The translations under genes were made by a program, and so were the position numbers. The notes below the pieces were generated by a model that made no database searches, was not told the DNA's origin, and saw only the letters and a program-made list of their open reading frames with translations. Positions 56,330 to 64,000 of a DNA stretch of 64,000 nucleotides are shown piece by piece. The stretch is from Opitutaceae bacterium (lineage in GTDB: Bacteria; Verrucomicrobiota; Verrucomicrobiia; Opitutales; Opitutaceae): NCBI GenBank assembly GCA_028284235.1, contig JANQSC010000009.1, forward strand, positions 97,268 through 161,267. The letters run 5' to 3'. How positions within the stretch are numbered: position 1 is the stretch's first letter; each line of letters opens with the position of its first letter.

Positions 56330-56352
56330 CCGATCTGTTAGAAAGGTCGACG

Positions 56353-57084
56353 CTAGAACTTGAGGCAGGCGTTTAAGAACGTCTGCCCGCGCTCGGTTTG
56401 TGGCGAGTCAATGACTTGAGCGGATGGTCCGACTTCGACGCGTTTGCCTTCGGCGATGAGGGCAACTGTGTCTGCGGCCCGCCGGGCGAATCCCATTTGG
56501 TGAGTGGCGAGGACGAGGCGTTTTTTCGCTTCGATCAACGTTTCGATAGCGTCGATCACTTCGGCGGTCATTTCCGGATCGAGCGCGGATGTGGGCTCGT
56601 CGAGAAACACGATGTCGGGATCGGGGGCGATGGCGCGGGCGATGGCCACGCGTTGATTTTGTCCGCCCGAAAGCTCCGCTGGTTTCTTGCTGGCGTGGTC
56701 TGCCAGTTGAAACTGCTCCAAGAGCGATTCGGCCTTCGAGCGGGCATCGGCTTGGGAGAGTCCGTGAACCTTTTCCAGCGGAAGGGCGATATTCGTGAGC
56801 GCGTCGAAATGGGGAAAGAGATTGTATGACTGAAAGACAACCCCGATGCGCGACCGATAGGCGCGGCGTTCCGCTTCGTTCTGGCCAATTTCCTGGCCGT
56901 TGATGCGGATGCTTCCGGAGGTGGGCGCCTCCAGTCCGGCCAGCAGTCGAAGCGTGGTGGACTTGCCTCCGCCGGAGGGGCCGATGAGCGCAAGGCAGGA
57001 GGTGTCTGGTATGGATAGATCGAGCGAGTCGAGCGCTCTTTGGCTTCCGTATTCCTTGACGACTGACTGGAGCTCCAGGTTCAT
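56353..57084 (-). CDS. Polar amino-acid ABC transporter ATPase
   Basis: The 243-residue protein carries Walker A (LIGPSGGGKSTTLRLLAG), the Q-loop VVFQSYNLFPHFDAL, signature ELSGGQNQRVAIARAI and Walker B IVFLDEPTSALDPEM with the H-loop LVLATHQMGFA. This is the GlnQ/HisP type, which drives uptake of polar amino acids. One change from the usual LSGGQQQR is visible: Asn at the sixth position. It is the last gene of a four-gene operon and overlaps the permease gene by 4 bases. Confidence 0.95.
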   Translation of the reverse strand: MNLELQSVVKEYGSQRALDSLDLSIPDTSCLALIGPSGGGKSTTLRLLAGLEAPTSGSIRINGQEIGQNEAERRAYRSRIGVVFQSYNLFPHFDALTNIALPLEKVHGLSQADARSKAESLLEQFQLADHASKKPAELSGGQNQRVAIARAIAPDPDIVFLDEPTSALDPEMTAEVIDAIETLIEAKKRLVLATHQMGFARRAADTVALIAEGKRVEVGPSAQVIDSPQTERGQTFLNACLKF

Positions 57085-57875
57085 GTGTCGAATCGAAGGC
57101 GGTTTTCGATTACGCGGGAAAGCCGCATGATCGGGAGGGTGAGAATCAGGTAGCCAATGGCGAGCGGGAAGAAGCTCTCGAAGGAACTGTAGGTGATGGC
57201 GTTGACTTCTTTCGCGTTGAGCGTGAATTCACTGATGGCAATTACGGAGAGTAGCGAAGAGTCTTTGATGATGTTGGCGGTTTGCCCGGCCAAAGCGGGT
57301 AGGCTGCTGCGGAGCGCTTGTGGCGCGATAACGTACCGAAAAGTTTGATACTCTGTGAATCCAATCGCTTTGGCGGACAGTAATTGCGACTTGCCCACGC
57401 CTTCGATTCCGGCCCGGAGGATTTCCGAGATGTAGGCGCCGCTAAAGATGGCCATGATGGAGACGCCGACGAAGTAGCGATTCTGGACGTTGGCGGCGTC
57501 GGCGATGACGTAGTAGAAGAGAAAAATCTGCACGAGCAGGGGCGTTCCGCGAATGAGCTCGACGTAGAGCGTAGACAGGTAGCGGAGCGGCAGAAAGCGG
57601 GCCCGTCCGCATAGGACCGACAGCGTCCCGGCGGCCATGGCGAAGAACAGGGATACGAACGAGATTTGCAAAGTTGTGATCCAGCCTTCGAGGAACTTCA
57701 GTTTGTAGCGGAAGGCGGAGGCCCAATTCCATTGGTACTGCAACGCTGCGAAGGAGCCGTAGAGGGCTAGCGACAGGATGAGGGCGGCGATGAAAAAGCT
57801 CGTGTAGCGGGCTTTGATGGGCGGTTCGGCGGCGCCGCTCGCGTCCGGGGAAAACAGTAGTGATTTGAAGGGCAC
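57081..57875 (-). CDS. Polar amino-acid ABC transporter permease
   Basis: The 264-residue membrane protein has about five helices. It shows the HisM/GlnP family signature FLEGWITTLQISFVSLFFAM, then VELIRGTPLLVQIFLFYYVI and the EAA-type coupling loop SEILRAGIEGVGKSQLLSAKAIGF. It starts with a GTG that overlaps the binding-protein stop by one base (TAGTG). It is a single permease gene, so it should act as a homodimer. The substrate should be set by the binding protein encoded upstream. Confidence 0.94.
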   Translation of the reverse strand: MPFKSLLFSPDASGAAEPPIKARYTSFFIAALILSLALYGSFAALQYQWNWASAFRYKLKFLEGWITTLQISFVSLFFAMAAGTLSVLCGRARFLPLRYLSTLYVELIRGTPLLVQIFLFYYVIADAANVQNRYFVGVSIMAIFSGAYISEILRAGIEGVGKSQLLSAKAIGFTEYQTFRYVIAPQALRSSLPALAGQTANIIKDSSLLSVIAISEFTLNAKEVNAITYSSFESFFPLAIGYLILTLPIMRLSRVIENRLRFDT

Positions 57876-58687
57876 TAAAAGAAGAAGGGGTAGCCGAGCT
57901 CTTTGAATTCTCGTTTTTGTTCGGAAAGGTACTTGTCTCCCAGGGCGTCGAATCCGCCGCTTGAGCGGAATTCATCCAAAAAGGCGTTTACCTCTTCGAG
58001 CAGGGCGTCGTTTCCGATTTGGGCGCCGATGGCCCAGGATTCCTCGTTGAACGGACGAAGCAGGGCTCGGGTCGTGGCCTGGTGTTTCTTCCAGTTGAGA
58101 TAGATTGAAATCTGATCGTAGATGAAGGCGTCCACTTTCCGCTGCGCCACTTCCAAGGCGGCGGCGGCTTCGTCTTCGAAGAGGAGGATGTCTGCGGCTT
58201 GAATATTCTGCGTGGTGTAGATGTGGCCGGTGGTTCCTTGTTTGACGGCGATGCGGACGCCCGCTTGGTCGAGCGCTTCGACGGAGTCGATGGGGCTGTC
58301 TTTGGATACGAGGATGCACAGGCCGGTGTCGAGGTAGGGATCGGAGAAGGCGATGGACTGGGCTCGTTCTTCAGTGCGCGTCATTGAGGAGATGATTAGA
58401 TCGATTTTGCCGGTTCGCAGAGACGGGATTAGGCCGGCGAAGGGAATGTTCTCGATGCGCAGTTCCTTTCCGAGACGCGCGGCGAGGGCCTCGGCCATTT
58501 CGACGCTGATTCCGGTGGGCTCGTTGTTGGTATCCGTCATTTCGAACGGCGGGTAGGAGAGCTCCATACCGACGACGAGGACGTTCTCGTCGCGCTCTTG
58601 GCCGCAGCCTGCGATTAGCAGACTTGCGAAAGAGAGAAGAGCGAGCGAGGCGAGGAAGTGTCGCGGGCGTTCGTTGGCGGATTTCAT
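57875..58687 (-). CDS. Amino-acid ABC transporter substrate-binding lipoprotein
   Basis: The 270-residue protein starts with a lipoprotein signal ending in the lipobox LIAGC, so it is anchored by lipid. The mature part has MELSYPPFEMTDTNNEPTGI (family 3 start), KIDLIISSMTRTEERA and IAVKQGTTGHIYTT. The fold binds polar amino acids or their analogues; the ligand cannot be read from the sequence. It follows the methyltransferase gene by 12 bases and precedes the permease by one-base overlap. Co-transcription with a mercaptohistidine methyltransferase-like gene hints at a histidine-type ligand. Confidence 0.93.
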   Translation of the reverse strand: MKSANERPRHFLASLALLSFASLLIAGCGQERDENVLVVGMELSYPPFEMTDTNNEPTGISVEMAEALAARLGKELRIENIPFAGLIPSLRTGKIDLIISSMTRTEERAQSIAFSDPYLDTGLCILVSKDSPIDSVEALDQAGVRIAVKQGTTGHIYTTQNIQAADILLFEDEAAAALEVAQRKVDAFIYDQISIYLNWKKHQATTRALLRPFNEESWAIGAQIGNDALLEEVNAFLDEFRSSGGFDALGDKYLSEQKREFKELGYPFFF

Positions 58688-58699
58688 GGCTGAGTTGGG

Positions 58700-59455
58700 C
58701 TAGCGTTTTCTCCAGAGGGTCGCGTCCGCGATCGAGTATTGATTTTTGCGGTCGTGCTCTCGGATGAGGAAGGGGAGATTTCGCGTGTCAATCAACTCAA
58801 AAGCGGGCTCGAGCAACTCGACGAGCGTGTCTCGGGTTCGCACGGGTTGTCCCTCGCGCAGGAATCCGCCCAGCCACTTCGATTTCGGGGTGTACTCTTC
58901 GAGCCAAGTGTAGGGAGAGGTTATCGCGAGCAGGCCGTCCGTATTCAGAAACTCGTGAATTCGGGCAAGGCACTGGGCGGGATCGGGGAGTCGGTCGATG
59001 AGGTTGGCCATCAGGATGAAATCGAACTGGCCCCAATTTGGATCGGGATTCATGGCGTCGCCTTGGGCGAATTGGACGCGGTCGGGCCGGGCGTCCTCCG
59101 GCAGCGAAATCGTGGCTTTGCGAAGCAGGTCGCCCTCTTGGGTGAACTCGATTTCGACCGTCGACGTTTTGCCGAGATTCACGGCGGCGTCGATGAGGGC
59201 GTGGGAAAAGTCGATGCCGACCACTTCGTCGAATTGTTCGCTCAACGCGAACGACGCCGCTCCGACCGCGCAGCCGAGATCCAATGCTCGACCGTGATTC
59301 AGGGGATAATCTGCGTGGAGCAACCCGCAGCGGCGGGCGAAATTCAGCGCTTCTTTCGGTCCGATTCCGTCCAAGAGGAGATCGTCTTCCGATCCGTAGT
59401 GAAACAATAGATACTCGGAGACCGCTTTGCGGGTTTCGTAGAAACTGGTTTGCAT
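58700..59455 (-). CDS. SAM-dependent methyltransferase resembling the OvoA C-terminal (4-mercaptohistidine N1-methyltransferase) domain
   Basis: The 251-residue protein begins FYETRKAVSEYLLFHYGSED. It has the SAM-binding loop ALDLGCAVGAASFALSEQF and the motifs QGDAMNPDPNWGQFDFILMANLIDRLPDP and TSPYTWLEEYTPKSKWLGGF. I recognise this as the pattern of the OvoA C-terminal methyltransferase, the last step of ovothiol synthesis, here as a free-standing protein. OvoA's N-terminal iron-dependent sulfoxide synthase is not in the window. The gene leads an operon with an amino-acid ABC transporter. Family assignment is by recalled motif; a database search would settle it. Confidence 0.72.
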   Translation of the reverse strand: MQTSFYETRKAVSEYLLFHYGSEDDLLLDGIGPKEALNFARRCGLLHADYPLNHGRALDLGCAVGAASFALSEQFDEVVGIDFSHALIDAAVNLGKTSTVEIEFTQEGDLLRKATISLPEDARPDRVQFAQGDAMNPDPNWGQFDFILMANLIDRLPDPAQCLARIHEFLNTDGLLAITSPYTWLEEYTPKSKWLGGFLREGQPVRTRDTLVELLEPAFELIDTRNLPFLIREHDRKNQYSIADATLWRKR

Positions 59456-59582
59456 CGAAAATTAGAATAAAATGAACAGGAAGAGTTTCGCGGGTTTTGG
59501 TTAAATTTTCCGAGGGTTTTTGGCTATTGGCATTGAATAGTGAGTGGGATTAGACGATTAAGACGGTGTCGTAAATAAACTT

Positions 59583-60101
59583 ATGGGGTTGCCGGATATT
59601 TCCTACGAAGAACTTGAGACGAATATTGCGGAGTCGATTTCGAACGTCTTCAAGACCATGATCGACGCGGATTGCCCGCTGCAAACGTCGGCGGACTTGT
59701 CGACGGGAGATGTGGACATGCCTCGTGACGGCATGCGCGATGCCGAAAGTGTCTACGTGGGGTCGGTCGGGTTTCTGGGCGAGGTAAACGGGGTTGTCTA
59801 TCTGTACTTGGATGACGCGCTGATGCGCAAAATCGCGTCGAAAATGACGGATGAGCCGGCCGATCAAATTTCGAGTGAAATCGCCTCGGACTTGTGCGGG
59901 GAGCTGGCGAACATGTTTGGCGGAGGGCTGAAGACGGGAATCGCCAAGCTCGGGTACGAGTCGACTTTGACGATTCCGACCGTGTTGAGCGGTGAAGAGC
60001 TCTTCGTTTCCACGCTCGGGGTGGGGCGCTATATTCGAACGGAGTTCTCGTTGCTGGACGGCGAGTTGTTCGCCGACCTGGCGTTGGCGGATATCGCGTG
60101 A
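59583..60101 (+). CDS. CheX/CheC-like chemotaxis phosphatase-family protein
   Basis: The 172-residue protein has the CheC/CheX-type helix SEIASDLCGELANMFGGGLKTG, with the conserved Glu and Asn that in CheX and CheC remove phosphate from CheY. It starts MGLPDISYEELETNIAESIS and shows a repeated alpha-beta fold. No cheA, cheY, receptor or flagellar gene lies in the window, so its partner may be a response regulator elsewhere. It is convergent with the pyrophosphatase gene, with 19 bases between the stops. Confidence 0.78.
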   Translation: MGLPDISYEELETNIAESISNVFKTMIDADCPLQTSADLSTGDVDMPRDGMRDAESVYVGSVGFLGEVNGVVYLYLDDALMRKIASKMTDEPADQISSEIASDLCGELANMFGGGLKTGIAKLGYESTLTIPTVLSGEELFVSTLGVGRYIRTEFSLLDGELFADLALADIA

Positions 60102-60120
60102 GCGCCGGTTGCCGGCCTGT

Positions 60121-61794
60121 TTAGGTTGCGGCCGAAGTGCCTCTCAGGGTGCTCGTTATGAAGGGGATGAGCTGTTTCTTTCGGCTCACGACGCCTTTCA
60201 GATCGAAGATCTGACCTTCTTGCACAGTTGGGTAGGATATGTTGGAGACGAATTCCTCGTCGCCAGAAACAACAAGGAGGGAATTGTGTTTGTTGATGTC
60301 GGTGACAAGCACGCAGGCGAAGTCGAGGGACTCTTCTTTGACGAGTCCTTCCAGCGCGTCGGCGATCCGCTCCGAGTGCTCCCAGAAGTTCTGGAAGCCC
60401 AGTTCTTCGATTTGGGAAACGGAGAAGCGGAGGTTGTTTTCCTCGTAGAATTTCTGGTCTGCCCGAATCACGTTCTCGGGGGTCATGGAGAGAATGATCG
60501 AGCCGCTGTTGAATATTTCTTGAGCGAGCTCGCTGGCGCTGATCCCAGCGAGATTCTCGAGCCAGCTCATGGCTTCTGTGTCTTGCGGGGTAGCGGTCGG
60601 GCCGGTCAGGTTGAGCGTATCCGAGATGATTCCCGACATCATGATGCCGGCGATTTCGGGCGTGGGCTCGATATCGCTGTTGCGAAAGAGCTCGGCGATA
60701 ATGGTGCAAGTCGAGCCGACAGGGTCGTTGATGAAGCGGATCGGCTGGGCGGTATTGATCCCGAGACGGTGGTGATCGATCACTTCCGTGATGTTCACTT
60801 CCTTGGCGCCGGGAACGGCCTGGCTCATTTCATTGTGGTCGACGAGAATGAGGTTGGTCTGGTTGGGCTTGAGGACGTCGGTCTTGCTGAAAATCCCCAG
60901 CAGTCGATCGGAATCGTCGGTCACCATAAACGCCTGGGCGTTGGAATTGGCGACGCGTCGAGCGATTTGCTTGGTGGGTTGGTCGGGACTGAAAACGACG
61001 TTGCTGGTTTCGACTTGATTTGAGATGCGCGACGCAGTGCGGATGGTCCATGCCGTGGTGGCGGAGTCGAACGGGCTGATGATGAGCGAAACGCCTTTCT
61101 CTTCAGCCGCTTCGATTACTTCCGCATCCACTCCGAGGCTTCCGGTGATGACGAGAAGGCGGACGCCGATTTGGATGGACCGTTGCTGGATGTCCCACCG
61201 ATCGCCGACGATGATAATCGTCTCGTTGGCGGGAATGGCGTCCGAGCCGGTGAATTTGCCAAAGGAGCGGATATCCATCGCCCCGATTTTGACGTACATG
61301 TCTTCGAGGCTGTCCGCCTCGCGCACATACTTGACGTCGGCTTTCAGAGCTTTGGCTACATCGTTGATGCTGGTGTGGACGTGCCGCATCGAGCGCGGTT
61401 CGTGAAACTTCGGAACGAAGTAGTCGCCCATTTGAAAAATGGATACGTGTCCCTTCAAACGGTTGCCGCTGTCGACCACGGGAATGACGCGCACGTCGTG
61501 CTCGTCGATCAGTTCAAGCGCTTCGAACCAAGTCGCGTCTTCGTGAATCTTCACGACGTCGCGCACCATGATGTCGCGAACGCGCGGGGAAACATCGCCG
61601 ATGAAGAGCGGAACCGGTTGGCTGAATTTGTTGAGGATGGTGTCGATGCGGGCGTTGGTGTTGCCGCAACGAGCGGGGATGTGGCCTTTGTGGCCCTGGA
61701 GAACTTTCAAGTTCGCGTAGGCGATGGCGGAGCAAATCGCGTCTGCATCCGGATTCTTGTGGCCGATTATGTAAGTGAAATCCTGTTCGGACAT
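60121..61794 (-). CDS. Manganese-dependent inorganic pyrophosphatase with CBS domains
   Basis: The 557-residue protein is a family II (DHH) pyrophosphatase. The N-terminus has YIIGHKNPDADAICSAIAYA, and ILVDHNEMSQAVPG with VIDHHRLGI gives the metal ligands. Two CBS motifs flank a DRTGG-like segment between about 70 and 310, the nucleotide-sensing insert of the CBS-PPase subclass. A DHHA2-type C-terminal domain completes the enzyme. It hydrolyses pyrophosphate, and AMP or ADP normally inhibits and ATP activates this type. The gene is transcribed away from the phosphohexomutase, 97 bases between the starts. Confidence 0.93.
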   Translation of the reverse strand: MSEQDFTYIIGHKNPDADAICSAIAYANLKVLQGHKGHIPARCGNTNARIDTILNKFSQPVPLFIGDVSPRVRDIMVRDVVKIHEDATWFEALELIDEHDVRVIPVVDSGNRLKGHVSIFQMGDYFVPKFHEPRSMRHVHTSINDVAKALKADVKYVREADSLEDMYVKIGAMDIRSFGKFTGSDAIPANETIIIVGDRWDIQQRSIQIGVRLLVITGSLGVDAEVIEAAEEKGVSLIISPFDSATTAWTIRTASRISNQVETSNVVFSPDQPTKQIARRVANSNAQAFMVTDDSDRLLGIFSKTDVLKPNQTNLILVDHNEMSQAVPGAKEVNITEVIDHHRLGINTAQPIRFINDPVGSTCTIIAELFRNSDIEPTPEIAGIMMSGIISDTLNLTGPTATPQDTEAMSWLENLAGISASELAQEIFNSGSIILSMTPENVIRADQKFYEENNLRFSVSQIEELGFQNFWEHSERIADALEGLVKEESLDFACVLVTDINKHNSLLVVSGDEEFVSNISYPTVQEGQIFDLKGVVSRKKQLIPFITSTLRGTSAAT

Positions 61795-61891
61795 GTCGAT
61801 TGCGCGTCTTGGGGCGTTTTGAAGTGATGACCATGGATATTATCGCCGGACCGGCAATAGGCAAATTGGAGAATCTCGATTCTGGACGGAA

Positions 61892-63904
61892 ATGAATTTG
61901 ATTCCCTGTGAATTTCGACCAGTAGTAGTGCCGATGAATGATTCCTTGATCGGATTAGTGGACGACTTGAGCGTTTCGGGCGGACTTCTTCCCGAGGCTG
62001 CCGCGAACGTGAAAGTATGGCTCTCGGGCGGATTTCTTTCGGAAGCGTCATTGGGTAGTTTGCAGGAGCTCCTGGAGTCTCGGAACGCGGAGGAGCTCAA
62101 CAATCGATTCTACAAGAACATCGCCTTCGGCACGGGCGGCCTGCGTGGCCGGACCATTGGGTCGACCGCGACCACACAGGAAAAAGGAGCGATGGACGAA
62201 ACCGGTTCGCCCGAAAATCCTGGAGTCGGCTCGAACATGCTCAACGAGTACACGGTGGCCAAGGCGACGATTGGCCTCTTCCAGTACGCTCGCAAGTACT
62301 TGCAGGAAAAAGGCTCCGAAAGCGCCCCCAAGCTCGTCATCGCCCACGACGTCCGCCACTTCTCGCGTTTCTTCTGCGAGCTTTCCGCTTCGATTTGGAC
62401 GCGTTGTGGCGGCGAAGCGTTTATTTTCGACGGTCCGCGATCGACGCCGCAATTGAGTTTCGCCGTGCGCAGTTTAGGAGCGACTTGCGGCGTAGTGATC
62501 ACCGCCAGCCACAATCCGCCCCACGATAATGGATACAAAGCCTATTTTGAGGATGGCGGTCAACTCGTGCCTCCCAACGACAGCGGCGTGATCGCCGAGG
62601 TGGAAGCGGTTGCCATGGAAAACTTGGGAGACTACATTGCCATTGATCTCTCCAATGTGTCGACCTTGGGCCCGGAGCAGGACGAGGCGTATGTTTCCGC
62701 CGTGGTGGAAACGGTGATCGATCGAAACGCTTTTGAGAATTCCGACCTGAAAGTCGTATTCACGCCGATTCACGGCACCGGCGCGATTTCCACGCTTCCG
62801 GCGCTAGAGGCGCTCGGCTTGAGCGTTCTGACCGTTCCCGAACAGATGGTTCAGGACTCGAATTTTCCGACCGTGGTTTCGCCGAATCCTGAGAATGCGG
62901 AAGCCTTGGATATGGCCATTCGGCTCTCCGAATCCGAGTCGGCCGACATTTTGATGGGTACGGACCCCGATTGCGATCGCATGGGCGTGGCTGCGCGGAA
63001 TAGCGAGGGCGGAATGACTTTGCTGACCGGGAACCAAATCGGCGCCTTGCTGGCGGACTACCGAATTCGCAAATTGAAATCCATGGGTTGGATCCCGGAG
63101 TCGGGGACCCAGTCGGCGGCATTGATCAAGACCTTTGTCACCTCGCCTTTGCAAGACGCGATCGCGGAAGGGCACGGTATCAAGACGATCAATACATTGA
63201 CCGGTTTCAAATGGATTGGCGAGAAGCTGCGTTTGTACGAACAGGCGCTGCGCGAGGCCCATCAGGCCGAAACCGGCATGGAGCTGGACTACGACCAATT
63301 GAGTCAGAGGGAACGAGCCGAACTGCTCCAGAAACACAGCACGTTCTACGTGTTCGGAGGCGAGGAAAGCTACGGCTATCTGCCCACGGACGCGGTTCGC
63401 GACAAGGACGGGAATGCAGCGAGCGTGATTTTCTGCGAATTGGCAGCGAGTTTGACGAAAGAGGGTCGAACGGTGCTGGAGCGCCTCGACGACCTCTATT
63501 TGCAGCACGGCTACTATTTGGAGACTTTGGGTCAAATCGTCTACGAAGGCGCGGCGGGCGCGGCGAAAATCGCTCGCATTCTGGAGACCTATCGCTCGAA
63601 TCCACCCACCGAGTTCAGAGGGTCGCCGGTTAAACGGTTTACGGATTTTGGGCGGGAAACCGTGGTCGATCCGGACGGAAAGGAAATTCCGAAGCAGGAT
63701 CTCTACTTCCTGGAGTTGGAAAATGGATACCGCTACGCCGTCCGCGGGAGTGGCACTGAGCCGAAGATCAAATTTTACTTGTTCGGCAGCGAATCAGTGG
63801 CGAGCCGGGACGCTCTGGAGGCGACGAAATCGGAAACGCGTTCCAATTTGGAGGCGCTGAAAGAAGCAATTCTGGACGACGCGAAAGCGCGGGCTGAAGG
63901 TTGA
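61892..63904 (+). CDS. Phosphoglucomutase/phosphomannomutase
   Basis: The 670-residue protein has the phosphohexomutase signature: active-site Ser in GVVITASHNPPHDNGYKAYF, metal-binding LMGTDPDCDRMGVAAR, sugar-binding FGGEESYGYLP and phosphate-binding VRGSGTEPKIKFYLF. It interconverts glucose-1- and glucose-6-phosphate (or the mannose pair). It is longer than the E. coli enzymes (456-546 residues) and resembles the long PGM/PMM seen in Bacteroidota and Verrucomicrobiota. The start at 61892 follows GGACGGAA; an ATG at 61934 gives a family-like N-terminus and is possible. Glucose versus mannose specificity cannot be decided. Confidence 0.93.
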   Translation: MNLIPCEFRPVVVPMNDSLIGLVDDLSVSGGLLPEAAANVKVWLSGGFLSEASLGSLQELLESRNAEELNNRFYKNIAFGTGGLRGRTIGSTATTQEKGAMDETGSPENPGVGSNMLNEYTVAKATIGLFQYARKYLQEKGSESAPKLVIAHDVRHFSRFFCELSASIWTRCGGEAFIFDGPRSTPQLSFAVRSLGATCGVVITASHNPPHDNGYKAYFEDGGQLVPPNDSGVIAEVEAVAMENLGDYIAIDLSNVSTLGPEQDEAYVSAVVETVIDRNAFENSDLKVVFTPIHGTGAISTLPALEALGLSVLTVPEQMVQDSNFPTVVSPNPENAEALDMAIRLSESESADILMGTDPDCDRMGVAARNSEGGMTLLTGNQIGALLADYRIRKLKSMGWIPESGTQSAALIKTFVTSPLQDAIAEGHGIKTINTLTGFKWIGEKLRLYEQALREAHQAETGMELDYDQLSQRERAELLQKHSTFYVFGGEESYGYLPTDAVRDKDGNAASVIFCELAASLTKEGRTVLERLDDLYLQHGYYLETLGQIVYEGAAGAAKIARILETYRSNPPTEFRGSPVKRFTDFGRETVVDPDGKEIPKQDLYFLELENGYRYAVRGSGTEPKIKFYLFGSESVASRDALEATKSETRSNLEALKEAILDDAKARAEG

Positions 63905-63930
63905 CGGCTATTTCACTTCGCTTGATTAGG

Positions 63931-64000
63931 TAGCGGCCGACCTCCGGGCGGCCACGAATGGAAAACTCGCGTTAGCTAGATTGAATCAGTGTGGCCGCCC
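63931..64000. repeat. Palindromic intergenic element (family C), cut by the window edge
   Basis: GGGCGGCCAC (63946-63955) and GTGGCCGCCC (63991-64000) are perfect inverted copies 35 bases apart. The left arm also contains a CGGCCG/CGGCC hairpin. The right arm probably continues beyond 64000. The layout of two facing hairpins resembles family A but the sequence differs. Confidence 0.65.

Overview
The window is one contiguous, densely coded stretch of a bacterial chromosome with no rRNA, tRNA, CRISPR array, transposase, integrase or phage gene. The gene content points to a marine-type Verrucomicrobiota, most likely class Opitutae. The basis is two sets of PSCyt1/DUF1549/DUF1553 plus DUF1501 proteins, a sulfatase, a FecR-like anti-sigma protein with its own ECF sigma factor, and a GEVED-type secreted protein. 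The class is an inference from these families, not a computed placement.

Layout. 1-435 is the 5' end of a secreted sulfatase. 639-4851 (minus) is a type IV pilin-like cassette: PilV-, PilW- and PilX-like proteins plus a small exported protein. 5140-12213 (minus) is an operon of an ECF sigma factor, a giant anti-sigma/cytochrome c/DUF1549/LamG-like/DUF1553 fusion, a Tat-exported DUF1501 protein and a membrane cytochrome with leucine-rich repeats. A divergent PhoD phosphatase follows. 14138-19233 (minus) holds an MtfA peptidase and a second DUF1501 + PSD1 pair without a sigma factor. 19391-22072 is a large secreted calcium-binding-repeat protein.

22175-29075 holds sucAB (minus), a SUI1-like factor (plus), metF and rlmN (minus). 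29189-32741 (plus) is an LptF/G permease, flavin reductase, TatD and RarD string, convergent with a SNF2 helicase and rsmG. 36041-41250 is a six-gene Ton operon (DUF3450, large ExbB, ExbB, ExbD, TonB, TPR) with four successive 4-nt stop/start overlaps. 41339-44703 is hemF-hemE-hemG. 44921-46348 is an exported ClpP-like protease with a long coiled coil.

46958-53256 carries an orphan OmpR-type regulator, hisG, rpsA, a solitary nuoA, a three-domain EIIA/PK_C-like/diadenylate cyclase protein and rpmG. 53333-56236 has a small unknown gene, an Mrp/ApbC ATPase and a TolB-like protein. 56353-59455 (minus) is a polar amino-acid ABC transporter in one operon with an OvoA-C-terminal-like methyltransferase. 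59583-63904 has a CheX-like protein, a CBS-containing Mn-dependent pyrophosphatase and a phosphohexomutase.

The intergenic DNA is unusually structured. There are REP-like palindromes of at least three designs, two hairpins built from TAATCN hexamers at convergent gene ends, a 36-bp near-perfect palindrome, and dyads just upstream of sucA and metF. The most interesting candidates for undescribed biology are the sigma/anti-sigma-PSD1 operon, the EIIA-diadenylate cyclase fusion, the transporter/ovothiol-methyltransferase operon and the TAATCN hairpins.
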